From: Morella rubra | Lineage: Eukaryota > Streptophyta > Magnoliopsida > Fagales > Myricaceae | Length of the DNA: 64,000 nt | Direction: 5' to 3' | NCBI GenBank assembly: GCA_003952965.2 | Contig: CM025851.1 | Span: 30,280,664-30,344,663 of the forward strand | Part shown: positions 1 to 11,929 of the stretch, in pieces | How positions within the stretch are numbered: position 1 is the stretch's first letter | Layout of the letters: the number at the start of each line of letters is the position of its first letter | Program-made: the position numbers and the translations under genes | The notes under the pieces: generated by a model | What the model was told of the DNA's origin: nothing | The model's input: only the letters and a program-made list of their open reading frames with translations | Databases searched by the model: none

Positions 1-220
1 TGGTCCTTAAAGTTCCCTTACCCTCCTTTTCCAGATGTATGTGAAGGGAGATTGAATAATCTGATATCCAATGCCTAATATGGTGTTACAGCATGCTTGA
101 GAACTTAATAATACACGGGGATGTTATAAACTTTCCAGGTATCATTCAACGACAAGAAGTTAGACACTTGTAGGTGTACTAGCCAGCAGCATATACATGG
201 AGAAATCAAACAGTGGCTAC

Positions 221-1438
221 CTTATAAGATCATCTAACTTAACTTCAGCCTCCAACTTCACAGGATCCTTGTCATCAAGCAGTGAGGACGCATTCTTCAC
301 AATCAACCGGAACGTGCAAACCTGCTCATCATAGAAAGCTTAACACATTAACTGTAACTGGTTAAAGGTCGCACATTCCTATCCATTCACCACTCTCTTC
401 TGTATTATTTGTTTAGTTACTCAAATGAATAAGAAAAGTAGGTATTCGCTGTAACTGGTTTAAGGCTGCACATTTTTATCCCTTTTCCATTCATTGTTGT
501 ATCCAGAAACTTAACCATTGATCAAATCTTTGCAGAGGGCATCAAAATTTGTCAATGTACAAATCTGAGCGTGCTTGAATGTCATGACAATGACACTCAA
601 AAAATCTCCCTAAGAGATGATTAATGAAGGTATAAGAATAAGTAAATCGAGGGAAACGATTATCGACATATACATTCTTTAAACCAGAGTCTAAATCCAT
701 ATTTCTTTTGCCCTCCCGCCCCAACCGGGGGATGGGGAATTACAAATACGAGAACACCCCATGAAACGAGACAGAAGATAAAGAGATCCAACCTCGACCC
801 CGGTGCTGGCTTGAAAGCTAACAAACGAATTCCTATCCTGTGGAACGCAATCCCTGGCGGCTGACCTCAACAGACCTAGGACTTTCTCTATATCGTTATC
901 GGTGTATTCATAATCCACGGCCGCTGTGCAAAAACCAACTAATTTGAACAACAGAAAAAAGAAGGTTTCAAAACCAAAGATTAAGAAATAGCGAGTTCTC
1001 GTACCGAGCAAGAGAAGTACAGAGCGAAGGCTTTCTCGTGAGGCATCAATTGGGGCCAAAAGGAATCTGGACGCCTTCTTCTTTTGCTCTTTTAGCCAAT
1101 CCTTGGGTCCTGCTGTGGACCAATCAAGAAACTAGGGCTTCGGTAACAAGAGACAAAGACAACGAAATCTTATGAAATGCAAAAGAGACAGACGTACAAA
1201 TGCCTATGGAGAAGGCCGATGCAGGAGCGACCGGGGACAGGAAAGGAACGAGTGAGAGAAACGAGAGCGAAACGACGTCTCTGCGAGAGATGGTGATTCG
1301 GAGAGGTCGATCTCGATGTTTAGGAAATATAGTTTGTTTTGAATTTGCGGGATTTGGAGGGAACGAAAGGAGTCCGTTGAGAGTGGAGGGATAATAACTT
1401 TGAGATAAGGCGGTGAGGAGGTGCAAAGCAGGTGACAT
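221..1438 (-). CDS. Chloroplast-targeted (thylakoid-lumen type) conserved plant protein, 3'-incomplete
   Basis: Four exons on the minus strand join in phase: 1438-1198, 1112-1005, 923-793 and 321-221, each with GT..AG borders (donors GTACGT, GTACGA, GTTGGA, GTAGCC). The N-terminus (MSPALHLL...) is rich in Ser/Pro like a plastid transit peptide. It is followed by RRDVVSLSFLSLVPFLSP and then APASA-FSIG, which resembles a twin-arginine thylakoid transfer signal with an AxA cleavage site. The mature part begins ISGPKDWLKEQKKKASRFLL and includes LLRSAARDCVPQDRNSFV and VCTFRLIVKNASSLLDDKDP. From memory this matches a single-copy plant family of unknown biochemical function (Arabidopsis homologue probably At5g42765); this is not verified. 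The last visible exon ends at a donor, so the C-terminus lies left of the window. An in-frame ATG at 1462 would add eight residues. Confidence 0.72.
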
Positions 1439-1560
1439 GGTTGAGTCTCTCGAATAATGCACCCCCCCTGCAATCTCGCGGGAGCGGGGTAGTAGCTGGT
1501 GTCGCAGGTGGGCCCTATCAATTTTTTTTGGATGATGACGAGAGTATCGGAGTCTCTCAA

Positions 1561-4181
1561 GAGACGTTCGATTACGTTTAATTTTAAGGAATTAGAGTGT
1601 TTTTTTGAAAATTTTTAAGTGATGTCGAAGTTTATTAGTGTGCGTGTAGAAGTATTAATTTGTATTAATATTTAAATATATTCAGTTTATATATTTTCAA
1701 AATTTAAAAAATTCTTAAAATATAAAAGAAATGAACAAGGCCTTAGTTTAGGCAATTCTCGCCTTGTACAAACTTGGTTTTTAAGTCTTGAGAATCTCTT
1801 AAAAAAACAAAAAGGGGTTAAAATAATGGTTGTTTTACAGTTTGCACGACATTATTTATTATGATTTTATTCTTATAATTTTTTTATAATTATATTTTAT
1901 ATAGAGTAAAATCATCATCTTATTGAATTAAAATAAATATTTTCATCAATTAAGATGTAAAATATAAACGGTTGATAATTGAGAGACGGAATATAACTAA
2001 ATTAATAGCTTAAGTGTAAAATATCATAACCTTAATAATTGGGAGTAAAAAATATAATAAATTACATGATTTTAGTTTTTTTATTTTTAGATAACATGTG
2101 TCAATTTAGAATTAGAACTAATTATGAAATTTAAGAAAAAAATTGTTTATTATCAATTTAAAAATTTAAAGATAATTTATTAAAATAGGTTAAAACTCAA
2201 ATTTCAAAATAGATATAACCATATTTTATTCCTTTTAACCGTTTGATTTTCTTTGTTATTGGTCATGAGACCGAAAAGACAAGTACAAGAATCCGCGTGC
2301 TACTTCAGCTTGCCCTGTCAATGCAAAGACTTGGGCTTGTTAGAATTAATGAGATTTTTAGGATTTGAAGTATTTTGAAAATTTTTAGGTGATATTAGAG
2401 TTGTATTGGTATTTGTGTAGAAGTTGTTGAGGTGTAAAAAAAGTAATGATGATTTTTAAAGTTATTATTTGTAGATTATTTTTATTAAGATGAGTGAAAA
2501 AAATAAAATGTAAAATAATATTTTTTATTTATAATATTTATTAATATGATTTCGAATTTCTTTTTTATTTTTTTATTTTTTATTACAACATAAATATTTG
2601 AAAGGTATTAAAAAAAAAGAAGCGAAGAGGAGAGGAGAAGAAGAAGACAAATGTGACTGATGCGGTTATAAAGAAAAAAAAAAAGAGGAGATAGAAGAAG
2701 ACAAACGTGACTGATGTAGTTATAAATAGGAGAAAAAAAAACGAAGAAGAAATTTACAAGAAGACAAACATGTGATTGACGCCAGGCATGTCATTGACAA
2801 ACTGGCAGGCTATCGCAGGGAAAAAGGGGAAATAACTGCGGCAGGTTATTAAATGGTTGAATGAAATGATCATATCGTCCTCAACCAAAACATCAACTTG
2901 GGTAAATTATTTGGGGTATTTCATCCATTTACATGTCTGAATATTTAATGTACTGAACGTGTAGGGCCATGTGTTTTTAAAAATTTTGTTTTATCCTTCG
3001 GTTTTGACGTACGAATGATTGGAGGGTATTTTAGTAATTTTGTATAAATATGGTAAGGGCAAAATCGAAAACTAAAGAACTACATCTTTAAATAAATCAT
3101 GTTCGGTGATAATTTTTTTTAATTGAATACGAATTTTTCAAATCCGGCCACAACGAACGCCCAAGGTCTACGGCTCGATTGGGTTGATCATTTTGTCTAT
3201 AGCGTCTTTTGAAGCTCTTAAGTCGGAGATCTTTCAAGTGCTGCTAATTCAAAAAATTAATATTTTTATTTAACATGAAAAAATTGATTTCAGAGTTTTT
3301 CGGCCTCTGACCAATAGCAAAGAATATTGAAAATCGCCAAGAAAAAAAAATCGAAACCAAGACAAAAAACCCTCCAGTTAATAATGCACTTTGATCATGT
3401 GTTTTTTCCTCCCTTTGTTAAGAGGGAGCCAACTACGCAAAAATAATTTGATTAAAAAATGATCATTTTTGTTCAACAGGGCAAAAAATTCAGCTAATTT
3501 TGGGGACAAATGAACTAATTTGCTACAAATTTGGTCATCCTAGAATCTATATTATTGAAATTTATCAAAAGTCAGATCAACCATAGATTTCTTCCACATT
3601 CCTGACTCGTTAGCATGTGTGGTAACTTCTGGTATGGAAGATTTGTCTTTATGTATATATATAACGAGTAAGGACGAAGGGTAAGTCATTTTCAATATGG
3701 TAAAATTTTCTATTGGACATTTTTCTTTGATTTCTATTTTTCTTCCCTATCAAACACAAGAGACAGCTGAAAATATTTTCAAAGAAGACATTTTCAAGCA
3801 AAACGAATGCAGCCTAATTTTTATCTTTTACCAAAAACAAACTGCCCGAGCTTTCAATTTTGATGAAAAGCTAATCCCCGGTATATATACCATAGGTCAG
3901 AGATTATTATAAATTGCTTTGAAAAATACGAAGAATTGAGAATTAAAAATAAAATTCAAAACTCAACCTTAGAGATAAAAACAATATCGAAAAGATCTGA
4001 AATACGAATTCATAAATCCAACAGTACATTTGAACTTTTGAAATTTAGCTACTTGTAGCAAATAATTCAGAGACGCCTTTTAGAGAAATGATGTTCTCTA
4101 AAATTATAGATCGGATATTCTAAATACCTCTGAATTCCCTCAGACGCGCAATTTCAATTTTCATATGCATTGCCACTGGCT
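1561..4181. other. AT-rich intergenic stretch, no gene seen
   Basis: This region is AT-rich and stop-dense in all frames. A block at about 2340-2590 belongs to an AT-rich repeat with relatives, in inverted orientation, at 26140-26400. The 71-codon open stretch near 3697 has no family resemblance and biased composition, so I do not call it a gene. No RNA gene or clear promoter was recognised. Confidence 0.6.
2340..2590. repeat. AT-rich dispersed repeat, copy 1
   Basis: The segment reads aggtgatattagagttg ... gtagattatttttattaaga ... gatgagtgaaaaaaataaaa. The reverse complement of 26140-26400 follows the same order of words (ggtgatgttagagttta, tagattatctttattggga, gatgagtgaagaagataaaa). The two are therefore copies of one element in opposite orientation. 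No terminal structure or coding capacity is visible. Confidence 0.55.
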
Positions 4182-4915
4182 TCAGGGGGATGATCTTTTC
4201 GGCCTAAAGGGAGCAAATATTTTTGACTCCTGAATTTGGGGGGCCTGAACTTGGGGGACAGGGTTTATTGGGGCTACATGCAGACCAATGGAGTCGACAA
4301 GCAGACCGGACCGGCCGTGAAACCCAACAATCACGCCACTCTTTATAGGAATGCTAAAGGAAGTGTCTCCGCGGTGCTCGACTCCGAATGAATAACTTCT
4401 CGCGTTTGTCTGAAACACCAAATATTTAACTGTGCATCTAGCACGGCCATGAGAACCGAGTCTCCCACTTAAACTAACCAAATACTCGTTCGGCCAGTCA
4501 ATTAAAACCTGCAAAAAGCCCTTAATTCTTAAATTACAAATTACCCCTCCGGTTTCTATTTAATTCGGAGAGTAAATAAGAGAAACTGAGGTTACCTCCT
4601 TAACTTGGCAGCCGCCGATGAAGCCATTGTCAGAACCGAACTTCTGAGAGAACGTCCCTGAGGAATCTTGGAAAACAAGAGAGTGGATGCAACTTTCATA
4701 GCTAACTATAATCCGCTTTAAGCCACCGGAAAACATACAGCTCCACTCCCTACCACCTCGACCTCCAAAAGGTCCTATTGAAACGACGGCCTGAGATTGC
4801 ACCGTATAGTAATTTACTAATCATCGGAAAGTGACAAAAACTCATCGATCTGCGAATAAATACTAATCAATTAAGCAATTTGCCTTTGAAGTTTGAAGGA
4901 GATATGTCTTACCAT
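4182..4915 (-). CDS. Jacalin-related lectin (single jacalin domain)
   Basis: Mannose/galactose-binding lectin family, usually cytosolic or vacuolar, associated with defence and stress. Exon 2 (4790-4596) encodes VVSIGPFGGRGGREWS, the typical GP(F/W)GG strand that opens the jacalin beta-prism. Exon 3 (4508-4182) encodes LIDWPNEYLVSLSGRLG, VKYLVFQTNARSYSFGVE and IVGFHGRSGLLVDSIGLHV; the GRSG loop supplies the sugar-binding site in this family. The junction GAG|GTAACC ... TTTTTGCAG|GTT restores the frame. I place the start at the ATG at 4915-4913, directly followed by donor GTAAGA, which joins in phase to exon 2 and gives about 174 residues. The exon may extend further upstream in frame (GAVSGSRRVQ), and a possible 16-nt microexon lies near 4990-5005. 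The C-terminal tail after the domain is short and basic. Confidence 0.8.
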
Positions 4916-5159
4916 TTGTACTCTTCTTGATCCCGAGACTGCACCCTATTGTTTCGATCGAGGACTTAATTTGCTAGCTAGGCTTACCTTGAAATGAAAT
5001 TACCTGCAATAATATCATGCACAATCAAATCATGACCTCGATAACAAGAACAGCCTAACAGGCACCACGATTAATGTGGTTTAGATTCTGATGATGGTTG
5101 GATGGCCGCTGTTATGTGTACTCCATTAATCTTTGGTTTTCTTGCTATCTTTTAGGGTT

Positions 5160-5204
5160 CAACTCATGAATACAAGTACTTGAAGAAGCTTCTCCCTCTC
5201 ATGG

Positions 5205-5246
<42 letters not shown>

Positions 5247-6115
5247 GTTTACAGTAGATCAGATGCCAGCTTAAAGATTGATACGAAGGAATTACCTGAG
5301 TCACAGCTCCAAGATATGATATCCTCTCTGTATCAGAGCAACGGGGCTCTGTAAAATTCTTTGATACCACTTCACCCCTATTCTGAGACGAAAGAACATA
5401 CACAACCCATTTGCTTCTTGCGGCCTGATTTGCTCGGATCTGGATCGGAACCTCTGATACCAGGGAGTTGAAAGTGTATATATAGCTTCTTTGACCACAG
5501 CGATCATCACATTAGAGACGATGCATCTAGAATCGTTGACCTTCTAAGAAAGTGGGGATGACGCTAGGTCTTTCATCAGTACTTAGACAAACGTGAGAAA
5601 ATGTCACGCGGCTGAATGGGGGATCTGGTCAGAAGGACTGAAGGAGGCTAAGCTTTGAGTTGGGCGATACTTTGTCGACTGAAAGACAGGGAGACATAAG
5701 TGTAGGAAGATTCGGGAACTCTTAAGTTCGCATGATGTCTAGTGGGCTGGAATGGGCTACGGGTTATGTGGTATTGGGCTTAGTTTTTGGTGCTGTTACC
5801 TGGCATATTGCTGTTAATGTTGGGCTTGCAAATAAGTGATGGGCTGCGATGGAGTAAAGGTCTACGGAATATTCTAGACGCTTTCTGTAGTTAGTTAGAC
5901 AGTTACATTTTCAGCTGCTTCTTATTTGGCAACAGAGTCATTCGAGAGTTTTTTTTTATCGCATATGTATCGCGTTTTTGCGTAAAACTCTTTCTCTCTC
6001 AGTTCTGTGAGGAGGCAGGCCAGACCTGGAATATTGGCCACTATCTGTTTTTGTGCGCAGTGATTTCAAATAGAAGTATATTCAGTGCTCATTTACATTC
6101 TCAATTTACAATTTA
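5160..6115 (-). mobile_element. Possible LTR-retrotransposon remnant with primer-binding-site-like sequence
   Basis: On the minus strand at about 5463-5450 the sequence CCCTGGTATCAGAGG matches the usual plant primer-binding site for initiator methionine tRNA (TGGTATCAGAGC) except for the last base. Just upstream lies TATATATACACTTTCA, which could be an LTR 3' end. A second gctctgatacagag/ggtatcaaag pair lies at 5320-5380, and a clean donor (CTCAG|GTAATT) follows at 5295. No gag or reverse-transcriptase domain is visible. The same stretch read on the plus strand (5870-6110) looks like transcribed leader or LTR sequence. The assignment rests mainly on the PBS-like word and is weak. Confidence 0.3.
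5205..5246. repeat. (CT)n/(AT)n compound microsatellite
   Basis: A run of about 13 CT units passes directly into about 8 AT units. It is an ordinary simple-sequence repeat lying between the lectin gene and retrotransposon-like sequence. Confidence 0.9.
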
Positions 6116-7149
6116 TCTAGAGGATTGCTACAAAAAGTGTGGACCCCTCTTTGAGAAGAAAACGACAATGACACTGAGTTTATCGTTCCTGTCACAAAAG
6201 GCATCCAGGAGAACTTAATGGGTTTGATATCAATAATAACTTTTGTTTATTTACCTCCCGAATTTTTTATTGAAATTTTAATCCTTCAAAATTCAACGAT
6301 AAAAAAGAAGTTGTCCTGAATCCTGATTCATGGTTTCTCATGCAAGTGGGACAACAACTTCAAATGAAAGTGGTTTTGCATTTGAAAAGCTTGAATCATT
6401 TTTCTACCAATTGTTAAAGCTCGAAATAAAAAGTAGGTTTCTTTCTTTTTCATGACGCAGCAAACGTGAGATGGAGCATTATTATAAAAGGAGTTTTTGG
6501 ACTTGTTCTTCTATAAGGAAGTATTTTTCTTTCTTCAAGGCTTCAAGGCAATTCAATGTTGTTATAGGAAACGCATAGCCAATACTTGAATATATATTAT
6601 TATAGACGACTCACCATCAAGACTACTGGTATTATAATATATAGCGAGCTGGAGAACTCGCATGCTAATTATCAACCGGTAAAGTTGGAATGCAAATTGG
6701 CATGGATAATTTTCATGGCCGATTGTAGGTGACTCTTTGCATTAGGATTTTTTACAATTTTTTGCTTAAATGTAATTTAGAAAGAGATAGAGACAAGAGG
6801 TGGACTCCACTGTAAATTGGTTAATTTATACTATTTGAAACTTTAGTGATACTAAAAATATAGAGTCCGTACAAGACTATTTAGTAAGATCTTCTTTTTT
6901 GCAATACTTCCGCTTCTAATTTCTATACTTCTCCCAATTATTCTCTTTCCCAAATCTCAAATATTTTTCTTTCAAATTTAAAAATTTCTTACCGATCTCC
7001 CTAAGATTTTCGCCCTTTACAAGCCCTAGAAGAGATTATGGCTTATAGCTAGTAGCCTTTATTTCTCAAAGCACCATTCAAAATTGTTATACTCTCTCTC
7101 CATCCCTCTCTCAAAGCTTTATATCCAGCCATTTGAGATACTCAGTGTT
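6116..7149. other. Intergenic, nothing recognised
   Basis: The region has no open frame of useful length and no recognisable repeat. The pyrimidine-rich stretch at 7085-7120 (ctctctctccatccctctct) could be the leader of the small spliced ORF that begins at 7150, but there is no clear TATA element at a fixed distance. Confidence 0.5.
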
Positions 7150-7802
7150 ATGGGACTGAGTATTCTTTCGAAGTAAGTACGCTTTCATTCTTCCTTGTGG
7201 GTTGAATGTCTTTGGTTTGATGTAGACTATTAATGCTATTTTATACTTAACATTGAAGAGCCCGATCACCCTAATTTAGGTTGTTCTTTTGCAATATCAT
7301 TGACGGATTTGGACAAGTCTTTCCTCTTCCAAGCTTCTATCACTAACAAAGATTTAGTATTCAAATTATTAGGTTTGGGGTAATAAGAACTCCTCATTTT
7401 GGGTGCTGGTGTAGATTAATAAAAGGACAAGAATTTGGAAAAACACTCTGATTTGTAGAAATAGTATTTTTCAAATCGATTCAATGGGATTCAAATACTA
7501 GAAATATCATCAACACGACGTGTAATATGTTGCTGGAATTTTTAGTGGTTTAATGGTACATGGCCTTTTACTGGGTCTTTCAGAAATTACATTTGAAATC
7601 GCACCTCTGCAATTATGGTTATCATGCTGGAAGGTAGTAACAAAATAGTTAATTTGAGAAGGATTTAGTTGTAGCAGAATAATTTTTTTGTGAGTAGGAA
7701 GTTGGTTTTACAATTTTAATGAGATGCATTGATTTGACTTAGGCTTGGAGTGATCTTCTGGGCGAGCTTAAGGATTTTCTTTGGGTTGGTTAAGCAATTC
7801 AG
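7150..7802 (+). CDS. Candidate spliced micro-ORF with one hydrophobic helix
   Basis: ATG at 7150 opens MGLSILSK and runs into donor GTAAGT at 7173. A candidate second exon 7743-7802 sits between acceptor TGACTTAG and donor GTAAGT. Joined, the frame reads MGLSILSKLGVIFWAS followed by LRIFFGLVKQF, a coherent basic/hydrophobic helix rather than random sequence. A possible third exon after the acceptor near 8077 would stop within about ten codons. The upstream leader is pyrimidine-rich. I recognise no family. It could be a small membrane peptide, the 5' part of a longer gene, or chance. The support is the paired canonical splice sites plus phase agreement only. Confidence 0.3.
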
Positions 7803-8750
7803 GTAAGTGACTTTTCCGAAAATTCTGATTGTTATAGGATTGAAATTAAGTGCACATGTTAAATTCTTTTACGAATGAAAACTGATTTGGAAATTTGTTG
7901 TGTGCACTCTATAATTTTTTTTGACGTGATGTATGAGAATATGTATAAATTTTCATTAACATTGAATTGTAGTATTTGATGGACTAATTGAAATATTTAT
8001 CCCGATATCTTTAAAATCCATACTATTAAAACTATCCTTATATTTGTGATAATGTTATCTTTGTGAATTAGTTGTAGCTCACCACTTACTTTTTAATCTT
8101 TTACATTTAACGGATAGTGATAAGCATTACAAGATGATCGTTTTTTGGATTTTAGCTGAAATTTTGAATTTGAGGATGCCATCGTAGTGAGCTAACTAAG
8201 TTTGCAATTTATTTTTATACGTTATTATTGAGTTTTGAATATGGAATTTTGGACATAATGTATGTTGAAATAAATTTCTCTCAAGATTTATCTTTGTTTG
8301 GAAATTTTTATAAGCAGGGTGAGAATTTCTATATTCAAATGGCACTCTGTTCGTGTGGAGCTTTGGGCTCGTGTGTTAAAACACTAATCCCCTAGACTCT
8401 ATGGATGGAATCCAGTTTATATCTGGATGTTATGGATCCAGATAAACTTGTGAGATATATGAGTCGTTTGCAAATCTTAACCATTATAAATATTGTGAAA
8501 TATTGTGAAAATTGAGGAGATTGAAGTTTTATTGAGTTTTGTGAGAGAATAGTGAATAAAGTAAAATGTTATGGGAGTAGATGAAAAAACAAAGATCAAA
8601 AAGTAAAATTTTGTGAGAGTTAGTGAAAAAGTGAAGAGAGATGATTTGAGTGAAATTTTCATATTTATTGTAATGAAAAAAAAGTTAACTTAACGTGAAA
8701 AAAGAGATTATTTTAAAGTTATTTTATTTGATAAATTTTTAGCTAGTTGT
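7803..8750. other. AT-rich spacer
   Basis: No coding signature. The stretch 8480-8740 is G/A/T-rich (gtgagagttagtgaaaaagtgaagagagatgatttg) and resembles 62430-62770, suggesting another copy of a dispersed AT-rich repeat. It ends directly at the CACTA-like terminus at 8751. Confidence 0.45.
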
Positions 8751-9215
8751 CACTACTAAAAAAAGGACTTGTAGCCGCGGTCGCAAAAACCGCGGCTAAA
8801 AATAATATATTGCGGCGTTTTACTACAGACGCTGCCAACAGTACGACGTTTGGTAAAAAATTGCCACTAAAGGTTCCAAATTAGCAGCGTTTTCCACAAA
8901 ACGCTGCCAAGTTTGTGAGTTTTAGCAGTTTTTTCTAAACGCCGCGATAAACTACAAATTCTAGCAGCAGTTTCAATCAAAACGCTGCTAAAGCTAACAA
9001 CCTATAGCCGCGGTTAAAAAAACGCCGCTAACTGTCTTGCCCTCTAGCCGCGTTTTTATACAAAACGTCATTAGAAAGTGTGAGATTTAGTAGCGTTTTC
9101 CCAGACGTTGCTATAGGTCATTTATCAGCGGCGGTTAGATGACCGCCGCTATAGCTTATACTTTTAGCTGCGTTTATTGTGGAAAACGGCATCGTTTCCA
9201 TTTTCTCTCCGCAGT
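8751..9215 (+). mobile_element. Orphan CACTA (En/Spm)-type terminus with GC-rich subterminal repeats
   Basis: The sequence begins CACTACTAAAAAAAGG, the consensus type of a plant CACTA terminal repeat. It is followed by about 450 bp densely packed with short direct and inverted GC-rich words: TAGCCGCGGT, AAAACCGCGGCTA, AACGCTGC, GCAGCGTTTT, AACGCCGC, AGCGGCGGTTAGA. Such arrays are where CACTA transposases bind. No matching right terminus was found downstream, so the element is truncated or its partner has been lost. The motif set differs from both complete CACTA elements in the window. Confidence 0.65.
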
Positions 9216-10407
9216 TTAATTCCTCTCTGTGACGATGGCAATTAACCCAGCTGCCCAGCCACCTCCAGCTCTCTTCCACGCTGGCCGCACCTCCCTTAGC
9301 CGACCACCACTTACCACAACTACTCTCCTCTTCTCCCTTCCTTCACACATCAATCGCTTCTCATCTCTCTCAATTCTCACTGATTCATTTAGGTATGTTT
9401 TTAAAATGTTATTGATTCATTCATTCGCGAAGGACGAAGAAGCTCATGTGATTCTTGCTATTTCCCTCTCTTTTTCCCTTTTGTCATGGGTTTTTTTTTT
9501 TCCTTTTTTACTTAATAGCAGGTGTTTCTGTTTAAAACATGATTGATGGAGCTTGTTTTTGTGGATCTGTTGTTTCATATATGTTCAGGCTTAGGGCTAG
9601 ACTGCTAGTAGTTACGCGTTAACTTATAAATGCTATTGACCATCATCATTGTAAGTTGTGTAACACACAAAGTATCACGTGCATGAGGACGACATTGAAT
9701 ATTCTCTAAATTGAAGACTTCTTCTGGATTGTCGTTTACAGTAGCTTGAAGAGTTTTCATCCCCCTATAAAGCCTGTTACATGTAAAAATATTTCTCGTT
9801 TCCTAGATTACTCGAGAAGAGAGTATATTTTGACAAAAGATATCAAAGGGGTCTTTATGCAATTAGAATGTCCTAACTACATGTAAACTTGTCAACATGG
9901 CTACTGATGAACAGAGATAACACCCTTAGTTGCTCTAATTTGATACAAGGATGTGATCCTTCATACGGTATGAATTTTTTGGGTGACAGTGGACAGATTG
10001 TCTAACCCAAAGTTGCAATTTCTTTCCATATTGATGATAACCTTAGGCGTGGACTTGATTTGCAATTGGGAAAGGGGAAAGATGGACGATATTAATTTGA
10101 ACTTGATGCAGACTAGAGTAACTCATTAGGCTTTGTGAGGTTGACTTTTGAATGTGGTTGCTGAAATTTGCTGCCGCTGGTAATTCTTTCCCCCTTTTGA
10201 CGTTGCTGTTTTATGAATTTATTTGTCCGACGTTTATCATTGTTTTGATGCATGACAACATTTATTGGAGGATTTAATTGATTGATAGGGTCCGAATATA
10301 GCTATTCCATAGGGATTACTTCAGGCAGTGGGTACACATTACAATTTGGCCCATTTCCTCTTTCCTCGTCGCAATCCTCCATTCCTTTCCGGTGAAGTTC
10401 TCAGTCA
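9216..10407 (+). other. Leader/5' region of the GRF gene
   Basis: A frame beginning at the ATG at 9235 (MAINPAAQPPPALFHAG) stays open to donor TTTAG|GTATGT at about 9392. A downstream acceptor TTACTTCAG at about 10324 opens an exon containing the GRF-gene start at 10408. Joining these two coding frames leads to a stop in the GRF exon. The first exon is therefore more likely untranslated leader or an upstream ORF. The interval 9400-10320 reads as intron with no other feature. Confidence 0.4.
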
Positions 10408-11184
10408 ATGGCATCATATTTGTAAGTGCTCTATCATTCTCCATTTCCTCGTTCCTGGTCATATTCTTCTAATAAATTACAATATTTCTGTTCTTTGGGT
10501 TGTAGTTATCTATAGCAACATAATACATTGTTTTAGACTGTTTGTTTTAGTTATCTATAGTCGCACAATACATTATTGGTTGAGTGCTTCTTTCTCAAAC
10601 AGTCAAAGTAGTGCACGTCCGTGTGCTAGCAGCGAAAGCTCGAGTACAGTTGGAAGTGGAGGCCAATTTAGGACCCCATTTTGTTATTGTTCAGTTGAAT
10701 CCTGTCTGAAGACGTCTTACACTGAACAAAATTTCGGCCGTAGATTCTTCACCTGTGTCAATTACAAAGTAACTTAATTATGTTGTTTACATTTGTAAAT
10801 TTGTTAATAAGTGGTTTTAAGTTAATAATGTTGCCAGCACCTCTTTTTCAGCAATGGCGATCCTGCGGATTCTTCCATTGGTACGACCAATGTGTGTCCA
10901 TGGGGGTTCTGAGATGGCTGCGAGAGAAACACAAAAGGTTGAATATGGAGGTTGACAGTCATGCTCCAATGGCTCAGCATGGGACTGCAAACACGACTGC
11001 AAAGCTGGAACTTGTCATCTCACAGCTTCGTTCGGAGTTGGAAACCATGAAAAAGAAAAACCACAGAGATCGGAACATGTGTAGGAGAGTCTTAGTTTTG
11101 TCGTGGGCTTTCTTCTCAGTTGTTATGTTATCGACCTTATTAAGTGGAAGTTCATTTGATGATTCCCTCGCGTTGCCACAGTGA
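10408..11184 (+). CDS. GRF-type zinc-finger protein with C-terminal membrane anchor
   Basis: Three exons join in phase: 10408-10421 (MASY), 10603-10768 and 10852-11184, giving 170 residues. Residues about 30-75 form a zf-GRF domain: FCYCSVESCLKTSYTEQN, GRRFFTCVNYK, then after the intron RSCGFFHWYDQ. This is the Cys/His-spaced pattern with the Gly-Arg-Phe and FF.WYD signatures of nucleic-acid-binding GRF fingers. A coiled-coil-like stretch (AKLELVISQLRSELETMKKK) follows, and then a single hydrophobic segment VLVLSWAFFSVVMLSTLLSG near the C-terminus. Plants have many such small GRF/transmembrane proteins of unknown function. It lies just downstream of an orphan CACTA end, so it may have been carried by that element. 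The stop is TGA at 11182, followed by AT-rich 3' sequence. Confidence 0.75.
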
Positions 11185-11929
11185 AGAATTAATGGCCTTA
11201 GTGAAATGTATGTGAATTGTGATCTATTATTTTGTAGTTTGTAATGAAGCTTTATTGTGTGAGGGAGTAATATTTTGTTTTTATATATCTTGCTCCCTGC
11301 AAGTGGATATGTAATTTTGTAAGAACGTTGTGATCTCAGGTATCTAATGTAAGTTTCTAAGAACATTGTGATCTTAGCTATATGATATGTAAGTTTGTGA
11401 AGCAGGAGTCTTTCTGAAAAAAATTTGACCTTGTACAAAATTTCAAAGACCACTTAAGAATAACAAGTCTTGAATACAATGTGAAGCAAGTCTCAAATAT
11501 GAATGAGTTAAGGACTTCTGAAAAATACCTTGACATCACCATTAGATAAACAACGGATATGAGCATAACATAGATATTCATTAGATAAGACAAGTCAAGT
11601 GTTCAGCCATCATAATAAATACAAACATAGAGAGGACAAAAAAGGGTTAATACAAAAAGAAATGTCCCCAGTAAGAGCTAGGAAGAAAACATAATATCTA
11701 TGAACTTCTCCCCATTTGGCATCATCAAAAAATAGGTTAAGGCCAGGGAAAGGGATAAGGTCAGCTGTCTACTTTTTACGAGAGATGGAAGGACGTGTTT
11801 TTGCAGTAGAGGTAGAAGGTGGGGTCTCCTCGAAGGAGGAGGGGGATACTGCACTTCAAACTTCTTCAGCCATCCCATCCAGGTGATGGAGAACCAATAT
11901 GTCCATTTCAGCACATGAGGACGAAGGTT
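11185..11929. other. 3' flank and spacer
   Basis: AT-rich 3' sequence of the GRF gene to about 11400, then spacer without a recognised gene. Two related tgatct(c/t)agctat-like segments near 11330 and 11370 suggest a short local duplication (tgtaagtttctaagaac and tgtaagtttgtgaagca). Confidence 0.4.

Noticed and set aside
1200..1394. Plus-strand 64-codon frame
   Set aside because: It is antisense to exon 1 of the chloroplast-protein gene, which has transit-peptide features and in-phase exons.
3697..3912. 71-codon plus-strand frame
   Set aside because: It has no family signature or supported splice sites and lies in AT-rich spacer.
5160..6115. Complete LTR retrotransposon
   Set aside because: Only a primer-binding-site-like word was found. 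No paired LTRs or gag/pol domains, so only a weak remnant call is made.
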